From an uncultured Clostridia bacterium (GTDB taxonomy: Bacteria > Bacillota > Clostridia > Christensenellales > Aristaeellaceae): DNA of 64,000 bases. The stretch spans positions 1 through 64,000 of the forward strand of contig CAKULG010000011.1 of NCBI GenBank assembly GCA_934667105.1, given 5' to 3'. The translations under genes and the position numbers were made by a program. Below the pieces are notes generated by a model, which saw only the letters and a list, made by a program, of their open reading frames with translations, did no database searches and was not told the DNA's origin. This document shows positions 16,287 through 24,602 of this stretch, piece after piece. Position 1 is the stretch's first letter, and each line of letters begins with the position of its first letter.

Positions 16287-16650
16287 GGGCGTTTCCCCTC
16301 CTTTTCTTTCCGGAAGGGGAAATTCGCCGCAGGAAGGGAAAAATCCTGCTTTTGCATAAATGCGCCGCGCCCCGAGCCAGCTGGCGCGCGCCCAGGCAAT
16401 AAATGCCCCCGCCGCAGCATAGCCCCAGCAGCGCGTAGGGACGGGCCTTGCCTTCGCCGCCTAGCATCAGCGCAAAGGCGCACAGCGCCGCCGCCAGCAG
16501 GCACCAGATCAGATCGGGCAGCCCGGCCAGAGCGGAGGGCAGCCGCCGCCGCAGGGGCGCAAGCAGATCGTAGATCACCCCCGCCGCCGCCCCGGCATAC
16601 AGCAGCATCAGGAAAATGGCCGCCTGGCCGGAGGACTCGAAAAAGGTCAT
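16270..16650 (-). CDS. yabQ: Spore cortex biosynthesis protein YabQ
   Basis: 126-residue membrane protein with hydrophobic segments at AAIFLMLLYAGAAAGVIYDLL, DLIWCLLAAALCAFALML and YALLGLCCGGGIYCLG. The motif AGAAAGVIYDLLAPLRR is typical of YabQ, a forespore outer-membrane protein needed for cortex formation in Bacillus. It overlaps yabP by 4 nt and divIC by 17 nt. Its presence marks the organism as a spore-former. Confidence 0.88.
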   Translation of the reverse strand: MTFFESSGQAAIFLMLLYAGAAAGVIYDLLAPLRRRLPSALAGLPDLIWCLLAAALCAFALMLGGEGKARPYALLGLCCGGGIYCLGARQLARGAAHLCKSRIFPFLRRISPSGKKRRGNAHETQD

Positions 16651-16928
16651 TTGCGGTGAAAAAGGCCGCGCCGGGCGGGCCGCTGGGTGTAAAATACCCC
16701 GTCGATGCGCCCCTCCACCGTTAATTGGCCCTCCTCCAGCATCAGCCGCGTCACATGCAGGCCCTCCCCCGTCAAGGCGATTTCGCCCCCGTCCGTCATG
16801 AGCAGCACCTGAGTTTCATCAAAGGCCAGCACCTCGCTGACCCCCGTCAGGGCGGCCCTCTGCCGGTTTTCCATGGCCAGGGAATGCGCCCTTTGAACGG
16901 GCGAACGCGCGGGCATATCTTTCTCCAT
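16647..16928 (-). CDS. yabP: Sporulation protein YabP
   Basis: 93-residue YabP/YqfC-type sporulation protein. The core HSLAMENRQRAALTGVSEVLAFDE then VLLMTDGGEIALTGEGLHV is the family pattern. In Bacillus, YabP is made in the mother cell under sigma-E. The ATG at 16928 has GGGGGTG upstream; an alternative internal ATG lies 12 nt later. It is the first gene of yabP-yabQ-divIC-ppx. Confidence 0.88.
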   Translation of the reverse strand: MEKDMPARSPVQRAHSLAMENRQRAALTGVSEVLAFDETQVLLMTDGGEIALTGEGLHVTRLMLEEGQLTVEGRIDGVFYTQRPARRGLFHRK

Positions 16929-16948
16929 ATCAATTTCACCCCCGTCCT

Positions 16949-16978
16949 ATCCTATGCGGCGGGGGCGACGCTTCATGC
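16949..16978 (-). promoter_or_regulatory. Possible sigma-E promoter of yabP
   Basis: Minus strand: GCATGA (16973-16978) and CATAGGAT (16949-16956), about 16 nt apart. The -10 resembles the sigma-E pattern CATA-N3-T. The yabP gene is sigma-E-dependent in Bacillus subtilis, which makes the assignment plausible but not proven. Confidence 0.35.
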
Positions 16979-17028
16979 AAGGAGCGCGTGTAAACGTTTT
17001 TTTCTTTTTAAGGGCGGAAAACGGCTGA

Positions 17029-17123
17029 CGGAGAAGCAAGTTATTTTCCTATTTTTTCTCTTCTCTATATAACTTTCTTGGAAGGGCTGCGGGGGCGACA
17101 GCTCAAAGAACAGCTCCCCCGCA
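17029..17123 (-). repeat. Intergenic composite repeat, copy 6 (after GH35 number 2)
   Basis: Hairpin 17088-17123 with TGCGGGGG and CCCCCGCA as outer stem. In GH35 reading direction it is followed by AAGAAAG and then AACTTGCTTCTCCG (17031-17044). It begins 20 nt after the stop codon and has the same orientation as the gene, as in copies 3 and 4. Confidence 0.7.
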
Positions 17124-17143
17124 ATATTTTTTTATATTCGTTC

Positions 17144-19051
17144 TTATTCTTCTTCCATCAGGCATTCCACGTTTTCCGTCAGCGAATCCAGCTTGATTTC
17201 AGGGCAGAAGGCGGGGGTTGGATAGGCCTCGCCGCCGTAGAGCTCGAACACCTCGATGGTATTTTGCTCATGCAGCAGCGCGCCGGGGATATACAGGGTA
17301 TCCTGGGGGCCGATGGCCCAATAGCGCCCCACGTTAAAGCCGTTGATCTGCACAAAGCCCTTGGTCATGCCGCTCAAGCCCTCCGGGCCGCCCTTGAAAT
17401 CCAGGCAGGTATCCACCCCGGGCTGGGCGGCGAAGGCTCCGCGATAGAAACGGGGCTGGGTGCGGCCGTCGGGCGCGGGGGCGGGGGCGGGGGCGAAGGC
17501 CGCCTCCACCAGGGCGGGCCGCATGGGCAGCGAACGAATTTCCCAATTGCTGATAAAGCCCATGTTCCCCGCGGGTTGACGCTTCGCATTGAAGAGCTTC
17601 AGCCGGGCGTGGCCCACAATGCCCTTTTTTTCCGCCAGCATGGCGAAGCCGAAATTGATGCGGCCCATGTTCTCCACCAGAATATCCAGCCGCATGCTTT
17701 CTTTTTCGATGCGGAATTCCACCGGCGTGTTTTTCCGGTCGCGGTAATAGGTGCCCATGTATTGCCCGTCGCAGTAAATATCCGCCCGGTCGTGCAGGCC
17801 GTCCAGAATTAGCTGGTGGATGAGGGTGGGATCGGTGCGCAGCAGACGTGTGGTGTACAGAATCCAGCCGTAATCCTGGCCCAGGGCCTCCATGGGCCGC
17901 ACATTGCCCGCCTTCACCTGGCGCTCGGTCAGCGCGTCCAGCACCTGGGGCTGGAACAGGCGGCGGCTTTCCTGCCAATGAATTTCCGCCGGAGCCTGGA
18001 CGGGCATGTTTTCCGGCACGGGGGGCAGCGCTTCCAGGGGCATGCTCCGGTGCTTGGCCAGCACCTCCCGGCACAGAAAATATTTTTTGGTGGGCCGGCC
18101 CTGCTCGTCCACAAGCGCGTCCACATCATAGCTGGTGGCATAGGGAATATAGCGCGCCTTCGCCCCCGGGGGATCCGCCCGAAAGGTGCCCTCCAGCGCG
18201 CCGCTGAAAAAGCCGAAATTCGTGCCGCCGCAGAACATGTAAAAATTCACATACGCGCCGCATTCCAGGGCTTCCTGGTAATTATGGGCCACGGCCTCAG
18301 GCGTTTGACGGAGAAAACGCCCGCCCCATTGCTGGGCGCGCCCGCCCCACATTTCAGCCACCAGCAGCGGGAAGCCCCGCTGGAAGCGCCGCAGCTGCTG
18401 CGCCGCCTGGGGAACGCCGCCCAGCAGATCAATGCCCGACCAGATTTCCGGGAAGCCGCCGTAAATCTGCCAGAATGGCGCGGGGCCGCCCGCGGTGTAG
18501 AGGGGCACGTCAATACCCGCCTCCCGGTGAATTTTTTCGCAATAGCGCAGATATTCCAAATCCATGGCGTAGCTGCCGTATTCATTTTCCAGGGCCACGG
18601 CCAGGATGGGGCCGCCCCGGGTGGACAGCATGGGCACGAATTCCTGGCACAGGCGATCAAAATATTCTTTATAATGCCGGATGTATTCCGCATCCATGGT
18701 GCGGGGGCACACGTTTTCCTGCATCGTCCAGGCGGGCAGGCCGCCCCAATCGCACTCGGAGCAGATATAGGGGGCGGGGCGCAGCAGCACATACAGCCCC
18801 TCCTCGGCGCACATTTCCAGGAACGCCCGCAGGTTCAGCCGCCCTTCGAAATGAAATTCGCCCTTCCGGGGCTCATGCAGGTTCCAGGGAACGTAGGTCT
18901 GCACGGCGGTCAAGCCAAAGGCCTTCATCAGCCGCAGCCGGCGCCGCCAGCCCTCCGGGAAAAAGCGGAAATAGTGCATATCGCCGGATGCCAGGTAGAA
19001 TTCCTTTCCATCCAGATAAAGCTTCTCACCTTGGTGCGTTAAAAGGGACAC
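17144..19051 (-). CDS. GH35 beta-galactosidase, second copy
   Basis: 635-residue GH35 enzyme from the GTG at 19051, which is 8 nt after AGGAGG. An upstream ATG at 19099 would put the ribosome-binding site inside the gene. Motifs are ASGDMHYFRF, PWNLHE, acid/base Glu157 in VALENEYGSY, nucleophile Glu233 in LVAEMWGGR, and VQINGFNVGRYWAIGPQDTLYIP in the C-terminal sandwich. The nucleophile context (EMWGG instead of EYWSG) differs from the first GH35, which suggests a different linkage or aglycone preference. A low-complexity APAPAPAP stretch links the last domains. No signal peptide is present. Confidence 0.9.
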   Translation of the reverse strand: MSLLTHQGEKLYLDGKEFYLASGDMHYFRFFPEGWRRRLRLMKAFGLTAVQTYVPWNLHEPRKGEFHFEGRLNLRAFLEMCAEEGLYVLLRPAPYICSECDWGGLPAWTMQENVCPRTMDAEYIRHYKEYFDRLCQEFVPMLSTRGGPILAVALENEYGSYAMDLEYLRYCEKIHREAGIDVPLYTAGGPAPFWQIYGGFPEIWSGIDLLGGVPQAAQQLRRFQRGFPLLVAEMWGGRAQQWGGRFLRQTPEAVAHNYQEALECGAYVNFYMFCGGTNFGFFSGALEGTFRADPPGAKARYIPYATSYDVDALVDEQGRPTKKYFLCREVLAKHRSMPLEALPPVPENMPVQAPAEIHWQESRRLFQPQVLDALTERQVKAGNVRPMEALGQDYGWILYTTRLLRTDPTLIHQLILDGLHDRADIYCDGQYMGTYYRDRKNTPVEFRIEKESMRLDILVENMGRINFGFAMLAEKKGIVGHARLKLFNAKRQPAGNMGFISNWEIRSLPMRPALVEAAFAPAPAPAPDGRTQPRFYRGAFAAQPGVDTCLDFKGGPEGLSGMTKGFVQINGFNVGRYWAIGPQDTLYIPGALLHEQNTIEVFELYGGEAYPTPAFCPEIKLDSLTENVECLMEEE

Positions 19052-19089
19052 GGGCAAAACCTCCTGTTTGTTCGTTTTTTTCTGTTTGT

Positions 19090-19119
19090 ATTTTAGCATG
19101 CTTCCAGGGGGATGGTCAA
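19090..19119 (-). promoter_or_regulatory. Promoter of GH35 number 2
   Basis: Minus strand: TTGACC (19114-19119), 18 nt spacer, TAAAAT (19090-19095), about 40 nt before the GTG start. Confidence 0.6.
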
Positions 19120-19160
19120 GCCGTGGGCAAAAGAAAAAGAGCGCGGAGAAAAAGGAATAC

Positions 19161-19197
19161 GGAAAAACCGTCCCCGGCAGGCCAGGAACGGTTTTCC
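19161..19197 (-). terminator. Terminator of the sugar-lactate operon
   Basis: GGAAAAACCGT (19161-19171) pairs with ACGGTTTTCC (19188-19197), with an inner CC-GG helix. It lies about 30 nt after the last stop codon of the minus-strand operon. The T-run after it is weak. Confidence 0.6.
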
Positions 19198-19225
19198 TGA
19201 AAAAAGTATTGTTTTTAAGCCGGTA

Positions 19226-20041
19226 TTACAGCTTCTTCACCATGTTTTCCACAGCGCCAACCCAGGCGTGCTGGGGATCGTTGCTGCGGTAGAAGCCCTG
19301 ATGCTCGCCCGCCATCAGCCACAGGAAATAGGTGTTGTAGCCGGGAGCGCCCACGGTGGTATGATAGCCGCGGGGGAATTCCACCAGCTCGTCGTTCTTG
19401 ACGCGATAGGCCTCGTCGATTTCGCCGTCGCTGGTGTAGAGACACTGGACGCCGAAGCCCTGCTGGGGATCAAAGAGGAAGTAATAGATTTCTTCCAGCA
19501 CGCCTTCGGAGGGCATGTTATCCACATCGTGCTTGTGCGGGGGAAAGCCGGCCCAGTTGCCGGGGGTGATGTAGGCTTCGCCGATGGTCAGCTTGGTGGC
19601 GTTGGTGGTGCTGTCCACGATGAAGCTGGTGTCCCGCTCCCAGGGCTTCACGCCCAGGCGCAGCACCCGCACGTCGTTCTGATGAATGACCTGGGGCTTG
19701 CTGTCCACGGTGACGGGGGTGCCGCACACGGCGATTTTCACGTTCCAGGGGCTGTCGATCTTCACCTTGCAGTTGCGGGGGGCGTAGAACGCTTCCGCCT
19801 TGGGGCTGGCGAACACGTTGGTGCGGGAGCCCACCATGCCGTAATCCTCGCCGTTGGCGGTGAAATTGGCCTTGCCGCCCAGCACGATGAAGGCGACCTC
19901 GCGATCCTGCGTGTCAAAATCCAGGGACTGGCCGTTGGTCAGCTCGATGATGCCGAATTCCAGATCCTTCAGGGAGCATTCCCCGATCTTGCACAGGGGG
20001 GTGTAGCCGTTCTTGGGGGTATAGGTCTTTTTGAAATTCAT
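19226..20041 (-). CDS. iolB: IolB-like 5-deoxy-glucuronate isomerase
   Basis: 271-residue bicupin isomerase of the IolB/KduI family, from the ATG at 20041. The upstream open extension overlaps etfA. Metal-binding and family motifs include GNWAGFPPHKHD (about residue 172), LEEIYYFLFDPQQGFGVQ and FPRGYHTTVGAPGYNTYFLW. IolB converts 5-deoxy-glucuronate to 2-deoxy-5-keto-gluconate in inositol catabolism. The other inositol genes iolG, iolE and iolD are not in the window. Here it closes a sugar-isomerase/kinase/aldolase operon, so its true substrate may be another uronate-like sugar. It overlaps etfA by 4 nt (ATGA). Confidence 0.82.
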   Translation of the reverse strand: MNFKKTYTPKNGYTPLCKIGECSLKDLEFGIIELTNGQSLDFDTQDREVAFIVLGGKANFTANGEDYGMVGSRTNVFASPKAEAFYAPRNCKVKIDSPWNVKIAVCGTPVTVDSKPQVIHQNDVRVLRLGVKPWERDTSFIVDSTTNATKLTIGEAYITPGNWAGFPPHKHDVDNMPSEGVLEEIYYFLFDPQQGFGVQCLYTSDGEIDEAYRVKNDELVEFPRGYHTTVGAPGYNTYFLWLMAGEHQGFYRSNDPQHAWVGAVENMVKKL

Positions 20042-20985
20042 TGTTTCTTCTTCCTTTCCTGAAAGTATTGTATCATCACGTCGATGGTTTGTTCCCAATC
20101 GGCGACGACGCCATAATCTGCGCAGGCGAAGATGGGGGCGGAGCGGTCACTGTTCACCGCCACCACCACCTTGGCGCTGCTCATGCCTACGGTGTGCTGC
20201 ACCAGGCCGCTGATGCCAAAGCCGATATACAATTCGGGCCGGATGGTCACCCCCGTCTGGCCCACCTGGTGGGCGTAGGGGATATAGCCCGCGTCCACGG
20301 CGCTGCGGGTGGCCCCTACCGCGCCGCCCAGCAGCTGGGCCAGGGCGAAGAGTTTTTCAAAGCCCTTTTTGCTGCCCACGCCCTTGCCGCCCGCGATAAC
20401 CACCCGGGCGCTGGGCAGGGAAACGGAATCCTCCACGGGCTGGAAGGCGATTTTCTCCAGCAGCGGCAGCGCCGGGGTCAGGGAAAGCGCGCGCTGTTGG
20501 AAGCCGGGCCGCTCCGCCCCGCCAGCTGGCAGGGGAAACACGCCGGGCCGCACGCTGGCCAATTGCGGCCGTCGCTCTTTGCACACGATTTCCGCCGTCA
20601 GGTTGCCCCCAAAGGCGGGGCGCACCTGCTTGAGCAGGCCGCTTTCGGTGAGCGCAAGCTCGGTGCAATCCGCCGTGAGGCCGGTTTCCAGCTTGGCGGC
20701 CACCCAGGCGGAGAGGAAGCGGCCCCGCACCGTGGCGGGAAAGAGGGCGGAATCGGGGGCGATTTTTTCAAGCGCCTGGGCGATGCGGCTGCCCTGGGCG
20801 CAATCATCGGCGCACAGGTCCATGCAGAGGGCCTCGTCCGCCCCCGCCGCCTGAAAGCGGGCCAGGGGCGCAGCTTCATCCTCATACAGCGCGGTGAGCC
20901 GGGCCTCCGGCGCGATGCGCCGCGCCTTGCCCAGCAACTCCAGCCCGGTATCGCCCTGGGCTTCGCAGAAAACCACGATGTTCAT
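20038..20985 (-). CDS. etfA: Electron transfer flavoprotein alpha subunit
   Basis: 315-residue EtfA. The C-terminal FAD domain is clear: VVIAGGKGVGSKKGFEKLF, GATRSAVDAGYIPYAHQVGQTG, YIGFGISGLVQHTVGM and VAVNSDRSAPIFACADYGVV. The N-terminal domain begins MNIVVFCEAQGDTGLELLGKAR. With EtfB it accepts electrons from the FAD-linked dehydrogenase encoded in the same operon. In Acetobacterium woodii an EtfAB-lactate dehydrogenase complex drives lactate oxidation by electron confurcation, and the same gene set is present here. It overlaps its neighbours on both sides by 4 nt. Confidence 0.93.
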   Translation of the reverse strand: MNIVVFCEAQGDTGLELLGKARRIAPEARLTALYEDEAAPLARFQAAGADEALCMDLCADDCAQGSRIAQALEKIAPDSALFPATVRGRFLSAWVAAKLETGLTADCTELALTESGLLKQVRPAFGGNLTAEIVCKERRPQLASVRPGVFPLPAGGAERPGFQQRALSLTPALPLLEKIAFQPVEDSVSLPSARVVIAGGKGVGSKKGFEKLFALAQLLGGAVGATRSAVDAGYIPYAHQVGQTGVTIRPELYIGFGISGLVQHTVGMSSAKVVVAVNSDRSAPIFACADYGVVADWEQTIDVMIQYFQERKKKQ

Positions 20986-21743
20986 TCCAGCACCCCCTTT
21001 TCCTCAAGCGCCGCCAGCACATCGGAAAGCGGCAGCTTCTGGCAGGGGCGCACGCCCACCGGCCGGGAGGAAACCTTTACCACCCGGGTGGGGGAGGCCC
21101 TCAGGCCGCAGGCGGTTATGCCCAGGTCGTCGGGCGTCCATTTGGTCAATTCCGCCTGGCGGGATTTTTTCAGCCCCGAAATGGTGGGCAGCCGCAGGCG
21201 GTGGCTCCATTCGCAGAAGGTAATCAGCGCAGGGGCCTGGGCGCGCCAGGCGATCACGCCGTTTTCGGTCAATTGATCCACGGCAAAGCCCGCTTCTTGA
21301 AGCCGCACGTCGGTTGCGTTGGCCACGCAGGCGCAGTTCAGCAGCGAGGCCAGCATGGGGCCCACCTGGCCTGTTTCGCCGTCTACTGCCCGGCGGCCGC
21401 AAAAAATCAGATCAAAGGCCCCCAGCTTTTCCACCGCCGCCTTCAGGCACTGGGCGGTAACCAGGGTGTCCGCCCCGGCAAAGCGCGGATCGGTGAGCAG
21501 GACGGCCTTGTCCGCCCCCCGGGAGAGGGCCTCCCGCAGCATGGTTTCCGCGCGGGCGGGGCCCATGGTGAGCACCGTCACTTCGCCCCCCTGCTGATCC
21601 CGCAGGGCCAGGGCCTTTTCCAGGGCGCTTTCATCCGCCGGATTCATCACCTGGGCGATAAAATCCCGCTGGAGGGTGAAATCGCTGGAGAGCTTCACTT
21701 CCGTGGTGTCGGGAACCTGCTTTAAGCAAACGAGAATTCGCAT
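20982..21743 (-). CDS. etfB: Electron transfer flavoprotein beta subunit
   Basis: 253-residue EtfB starting MRILVCLKQVPDTTEVKLSS, the universal start of the family. An ATG 12 nt upstream (21755) is also possible. Further motifs are ADESALEKALALRD, FDLIFCGRRAVDGETGQVGPMLA and a C-terminal PTRVVKVSSRPVG. It lies just upstream of etfA with overlapping stop and start codons. It should bind AMP or FAD and form the NAD-interacting half of the flavoprotein. Confidence 0.93.
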   Translation of the reverse strand: MRILVCLKQVPDTTEVKLSSDFTLQRDFIAQVMNPADESALEKALALRDQQGGEVTVLTMGPARAETMLREALSRGADKAVLLTDPRFAGADTLVTAQCLKAAVEKLGAFDLIFCGRRAVDGETGQVGPMLASLLNCACVANATDVRLQEAGFAVDQLTENGVIAWRAQAPALITFCEWSHRLRLPTISGLKKSRQAELTKWTPDDLGITACGLRASPTRVVKVSSRPVGVRPCQKLPLSDVLAALEEKGVLE

Positions 21744-21757
21744 AAGCCCTTTCATCC

Positions 21758-23224
21758 TTACAGCTCGTGATAAATGGGAGCCAGGGCCGCCTGAATGCGG
21801 CGATAGAACTGGAACTGGCGGTTATAGAAGGCCACGCCCTCGGGATCGGGCAGCGTTTCGCCCGTAACCCGGACGCACCGGCGCACCGCGTCCTCATGAT
21901 CGGCAAAGGCGCCCACGGCCACCCCTGCCAGCATGGCGCTGCCCAGGGAGCTATCCACGTTCTCCACCGTTTGCAGTCGGATACCCAGCATATCGGCCAG
22001 AATCTGCCGCCACAGATCGGATTTCGCGCCGCCGCCAATGGCCACCGCCTCCTGAGGGGCGATGCCCATGCCCTGCAGCGTTTCAAAGCAATCCTTCATG
22101 GAATATGCCACGCCCTCCAGCACGGCGCGATTGAAATGCGCCTTGGTGTGGAAGCCCGCCGCGCCCGTAAAGCTGGCCCGCAGCTTATCATCCAGGTAGG
22201 GGGTGATTTCGCCCTGCAAATAGGGGTGGAAGAACAGCCCCTCGCATCCCCGGGCCACCGTGGCCGCCGCGGCGCTCATTTCGGTGAAGCTGCCGCCGAA
22301 GGTGTCGCGATACCAGCGATTGCACGCCGCGCAGGATTTGGTGGCGGTGCCGGGATACCACAGGCCCTTCACCACATGGCGATAAGTGACCAGCCGGGGA
22401 TCCACCACCGCGTGATCGGTAATGGGGCAGATGCGGCCTGCCGTGGCCAGCTTCACCGTGGCCTGGCCGGGCTTCACCGCGCCGGAAGCGTAAACCTCCA
22501 TCACGGTATCCGTCGCCCCGGCGATGACCACCGTTTTTTCCGTCAGGCCGGTATCCTGCCGGGCCTGCGCGCACAGGGGGGAGAGCTTCTGCATGGGATC
22601 GACGATCTGCGGCATGACGGCGGGAGAAATGCCTGCCAGGCCGCACAGCTTGTCGGACCAGGTGTTGTTCCGCGCATCCAGCAGCAGGAAGCCCATGGCC
22701 TCAATCTGATCGGTAACGTAATCGCCGGTGAGGCGGAAGCGAACGTAATCCTTCACCGCCAGCACCTTGCGGGTTTTGCGGATGGTTTCAGGCTCGTTTT
22801 CCCGCAGCCACACCAGCTGGGGCAGCGTCCAGAGGCTGGAAACGCTGTTGTAGCATTCCTGAATCAGCTCGTCGCCCATTTCCTTTTTCAGGCGGGCGGC
22901 CTGCTGGGCGGAGCGAGTGTCCGTCCAATAAATGGCGCGGCGCAGGGGGCGGTCGTTTTCATCCAGCAGCACGGCGGTATGCGTGGCCGCGTCCAGCGCC
23001 AGGGCGGCGATTTGCTCCGGCTGCACGCCGGAGGATTTCAGAATTTCCCGGATATTGCTGACCAGCGCCTGGTAGCTATCCTCCACATCCTGCTCCGCCC
23101 AGCCGTTTTCGGGATAATAGGTGGGGTATTCACAGCTGGCGGTGGCATACACCCGGCCGTCTTCGCCCAGCAGGGTGGCCTTGGATGAGGAACCGCCAAA
23201 ATCTACGCCCAGAAAATATTTCAT
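21758..23224 (-). CDS. FGGY-family carbohydrate kinase (xylulokinase-like)
   Basis: 488-residue sugar kinase of the FGGY family. The N-terminal ATPase motif is FLGVDFGGSSSKATLLGEDG, the sugar-binding region YPENGWAEQDVEDSYQAL, and the second domain has VVIAGATDTVMEVYASGAVKPG and a C-terminal AIGGGAKSDLWRQILADMLG. The closest group is xylulokinases, but FGGY specificity cannot be read reliably from sequence. It is the second kinase in this operon, next to a PfkB kinase, so either two different sugars are phosphorylated or one sugar is phosphorylated twice. It lies 3 nt from larA. Confidence 0.88.
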   Translation of the reverse strand: MKYFLGVDFGGSSSKATLLGEDGRVYATASCEYPTYYPENGWAEQDVEDSYQALVSNIREILKSSGVQPEQIAALALDAATHTAVLLDENDRPLRRAIYWTDTRSAQQAARLKKEMGDELIQECYNSVSSLWTLPQLVWLRENEPETIRKTRKVLAVKDYVRFRLTGDYVTDQIEAMGFLLLDARNNTWSDKLCGLAGISPAVMPQIVDPMQKLSPLCAQARQDTGLTEKTVVIAGATDTVMEVYASGAVKPGQATVKLATAGRICPITDHAVVDPRLVTYRHVVKGLWYPGTATKSCAACNRWYRDTFGGSFTEMSAAAATVARGCEGLFFHPYLQGEITPYLDDKLRASFTGAAGFHTKAHFNRAVLEGVAYSMKDCFETLQGMGIAPQEAVAIGGGAKSDLWRQILADMLGIRLQTVENVDSSLGSAMLAGVAVGAFADHEDAVRRCVRVTGETLPDPEGVAFYNRQFQFYRRIQAALAPIYHEL

Positions 23225-23227
23225 CGT

Positions 23228-24514
23228 TTATTCCTCCGCTGCATTGCTTACGATCACGCCCACGCCGTCGGGAATCACGGTGACGGAGGCCTCCGCCCCC
23301 AGCCGCGCGCTGGCCGCCGCCAGGGCGGCGTCTACATCCTTCGCCCAATGCATATGCATGGCCTCCACCAGCGCCCGGTTTTCCTCGCCCGTGACGAAAT
23401 AGCATTCCGCCCTGCACAGCACCCGGGCCAGCATCTGCGCCTCCCACTGATCCATGCGGGTTTCCGCCGGGGGGATGCTTTCAATATCCCGGGCCACCTG
23501 GCGGGGGCTTTCCCGGTCGGCGAACCAATGATAAAAATCGTCGCCGCCCGCGCCGTCTCCTAGGGCCGCGCACATAATAATCGCGCCGCCCGGCCGCACG
23601 CAGGCTTCCGCCGCCGTCATGCCCTTTACCGCCTGATACACGTTTTGATCCAGGGGGTACCCGCCGTTGGAGGTGACGGCGATATCCGCCTCCACCGCGG
23701 GCACCTGGGTCAGCCGGCGGCTCATCTGGCAGCCCGCCGCGTGGGCCTGTTCCAAATCCCCCGCCACGGCGGCGATCACCTGCTTTTTTTCATCGATCAG
23801 CACGTTCAGGATGAAGGCCAGCTTCGCCTGCTGGGCGGCGAAGAGCATATCCCGGTGGATGGGGTTGCCCTCCAATACGCCCTGCCGGGCCAGGGGGCTT
23901 TGCAGGAAGCGGGCGTTATGATTATACAGCACCGTCTTGCGGGAGGCCACCCCGGGCAGGATGCTTTTGCGCCCGCCGGAGAAGCCCGCGAAAAAGTGCG
24001 GCTCGATAAAGCCTTCGGCCACCACCAGCTCCGCCTCCTTCACCAGGCGGTTGAGCCACAGCTCGCCGCCCGAGGGCAGCGTGCCGAAAAAGGCCATCTC
24101 CTGATCCTCCATGGCCTGGTGCACCACGATATGCTCCCGATCCACGATTGCATCGCCCATCTTGGCGCGCAGCTCCGCCTCGGTGGTGGGGCGATGCATG
24201 CCGGTGGCGATGAGGATGGTGATTTCCGCCTGGGGATTGCCCCGGCGAATCTCCGCCAGCAGGGGCGGCAAGGTGACCTTGCTGGGCACGGGACGGGTGT
24301 GATCGCTGGTGATGACCAGGATGCGCCTTTTTCCAGCCGCCAAATCGCACAGCCGGGGCGAGGCGATGGGATGCTCCAGGGCGGATTGCACCAGGGCGCT
24401 TTCCTCCGCCGCGGAATGGGAAGCGTGGCGGGGCGTTAAAACGGCCCGCAGCCGGGAATCCGGGATATGCAGGGTTTGCGCGCCCTTGCCGAAGGGGATG
24501 GAAACAGTGGCCAC
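23228..24514 (-). CDS. larA: LarA-family nickel-dependent racemase
   Basis: About 428-residue LarA-family protein from the GTG at 24514, which follows AAAGGG at a good distance; the longer frame to 24628 overlaps the Fe-S gene. All four key residues of Lactiplantibacillus plantarum LarA (His108, His174, Lys184, His200) have counterparts: His107 (IATGMHR), His173 (FIEPHFFAG), Lys183 (GGRKSILPG) and His199 (LYNHNAR). That supports a working nickel-pincer enzyme, interconverting D- and L-lactate or another 2-hydroxy acid. Maturation genes larB, larC and larE are not in the window. It sits next to a GlcD-type dehydrogenase and etfBA, as in the lactate operon of Acetobacterium woodii. Confidence 0.87.
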   Translation of the reverse strand: MATVSIPFGKGAQTLHIPDSRLRAVLTPRHASHSAAEESALVQSALEHPIASPRLCDLAAGKRRILVITSDHTRPVPSKVTLPPLLAEIRRGNPQAEITILIATGMHRPTTEAELRAKMGDAIVDREHIVVHQAMEDQEMAFFGTLPSGGELWLNRLVKEAELVVAEGFIEPHFFAGFSGGRKSILPGVASRKTVLYNHNARFLQSPLARQGVLEGNPIHRDMLFAAQQAKLAFILNVLIDEKKQVIAAVAGDLEQAHAAGCQMSRRLTQVPAVEADIAVTSNGGYPLDQNVYQAVKGMTAAEACVRPGGAIIMCAALGDGAGGDDFYHWFADRESPRQVARDIESIPPAETRMDQWEAQMLARVLCRAECYFVTGEENRALVEAMHMHWAKDVDAALAAASARLGAEASVTVIPDGVGVIVSNAAEE

Positions 24515-24564
24515 GGCAATCAGCCCTTTCTTATTTTTTTCCATTCTTTTAAAGGGGAAAAAGA

Positions 24565-24595
24565 GGGCGGCGCGCAAGCGATGTACGCGCCGCCC
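24565..24595 (-). terminator. Intra-operon hairpin between the Fe-S gene and larA
   Basis: GGGCGGCGCG (24565-24574) pairs with CGCGCCGCCC (24586-24595), a perfect 10-bp stem. Read on the minus strand it is followed by CTCTTTTTCCCC. It probably lowers expression of the distal genes rather than ending the operon. Confidence 0.5.
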
Positions 24596-24602
24596 AGGCA
24601 GC

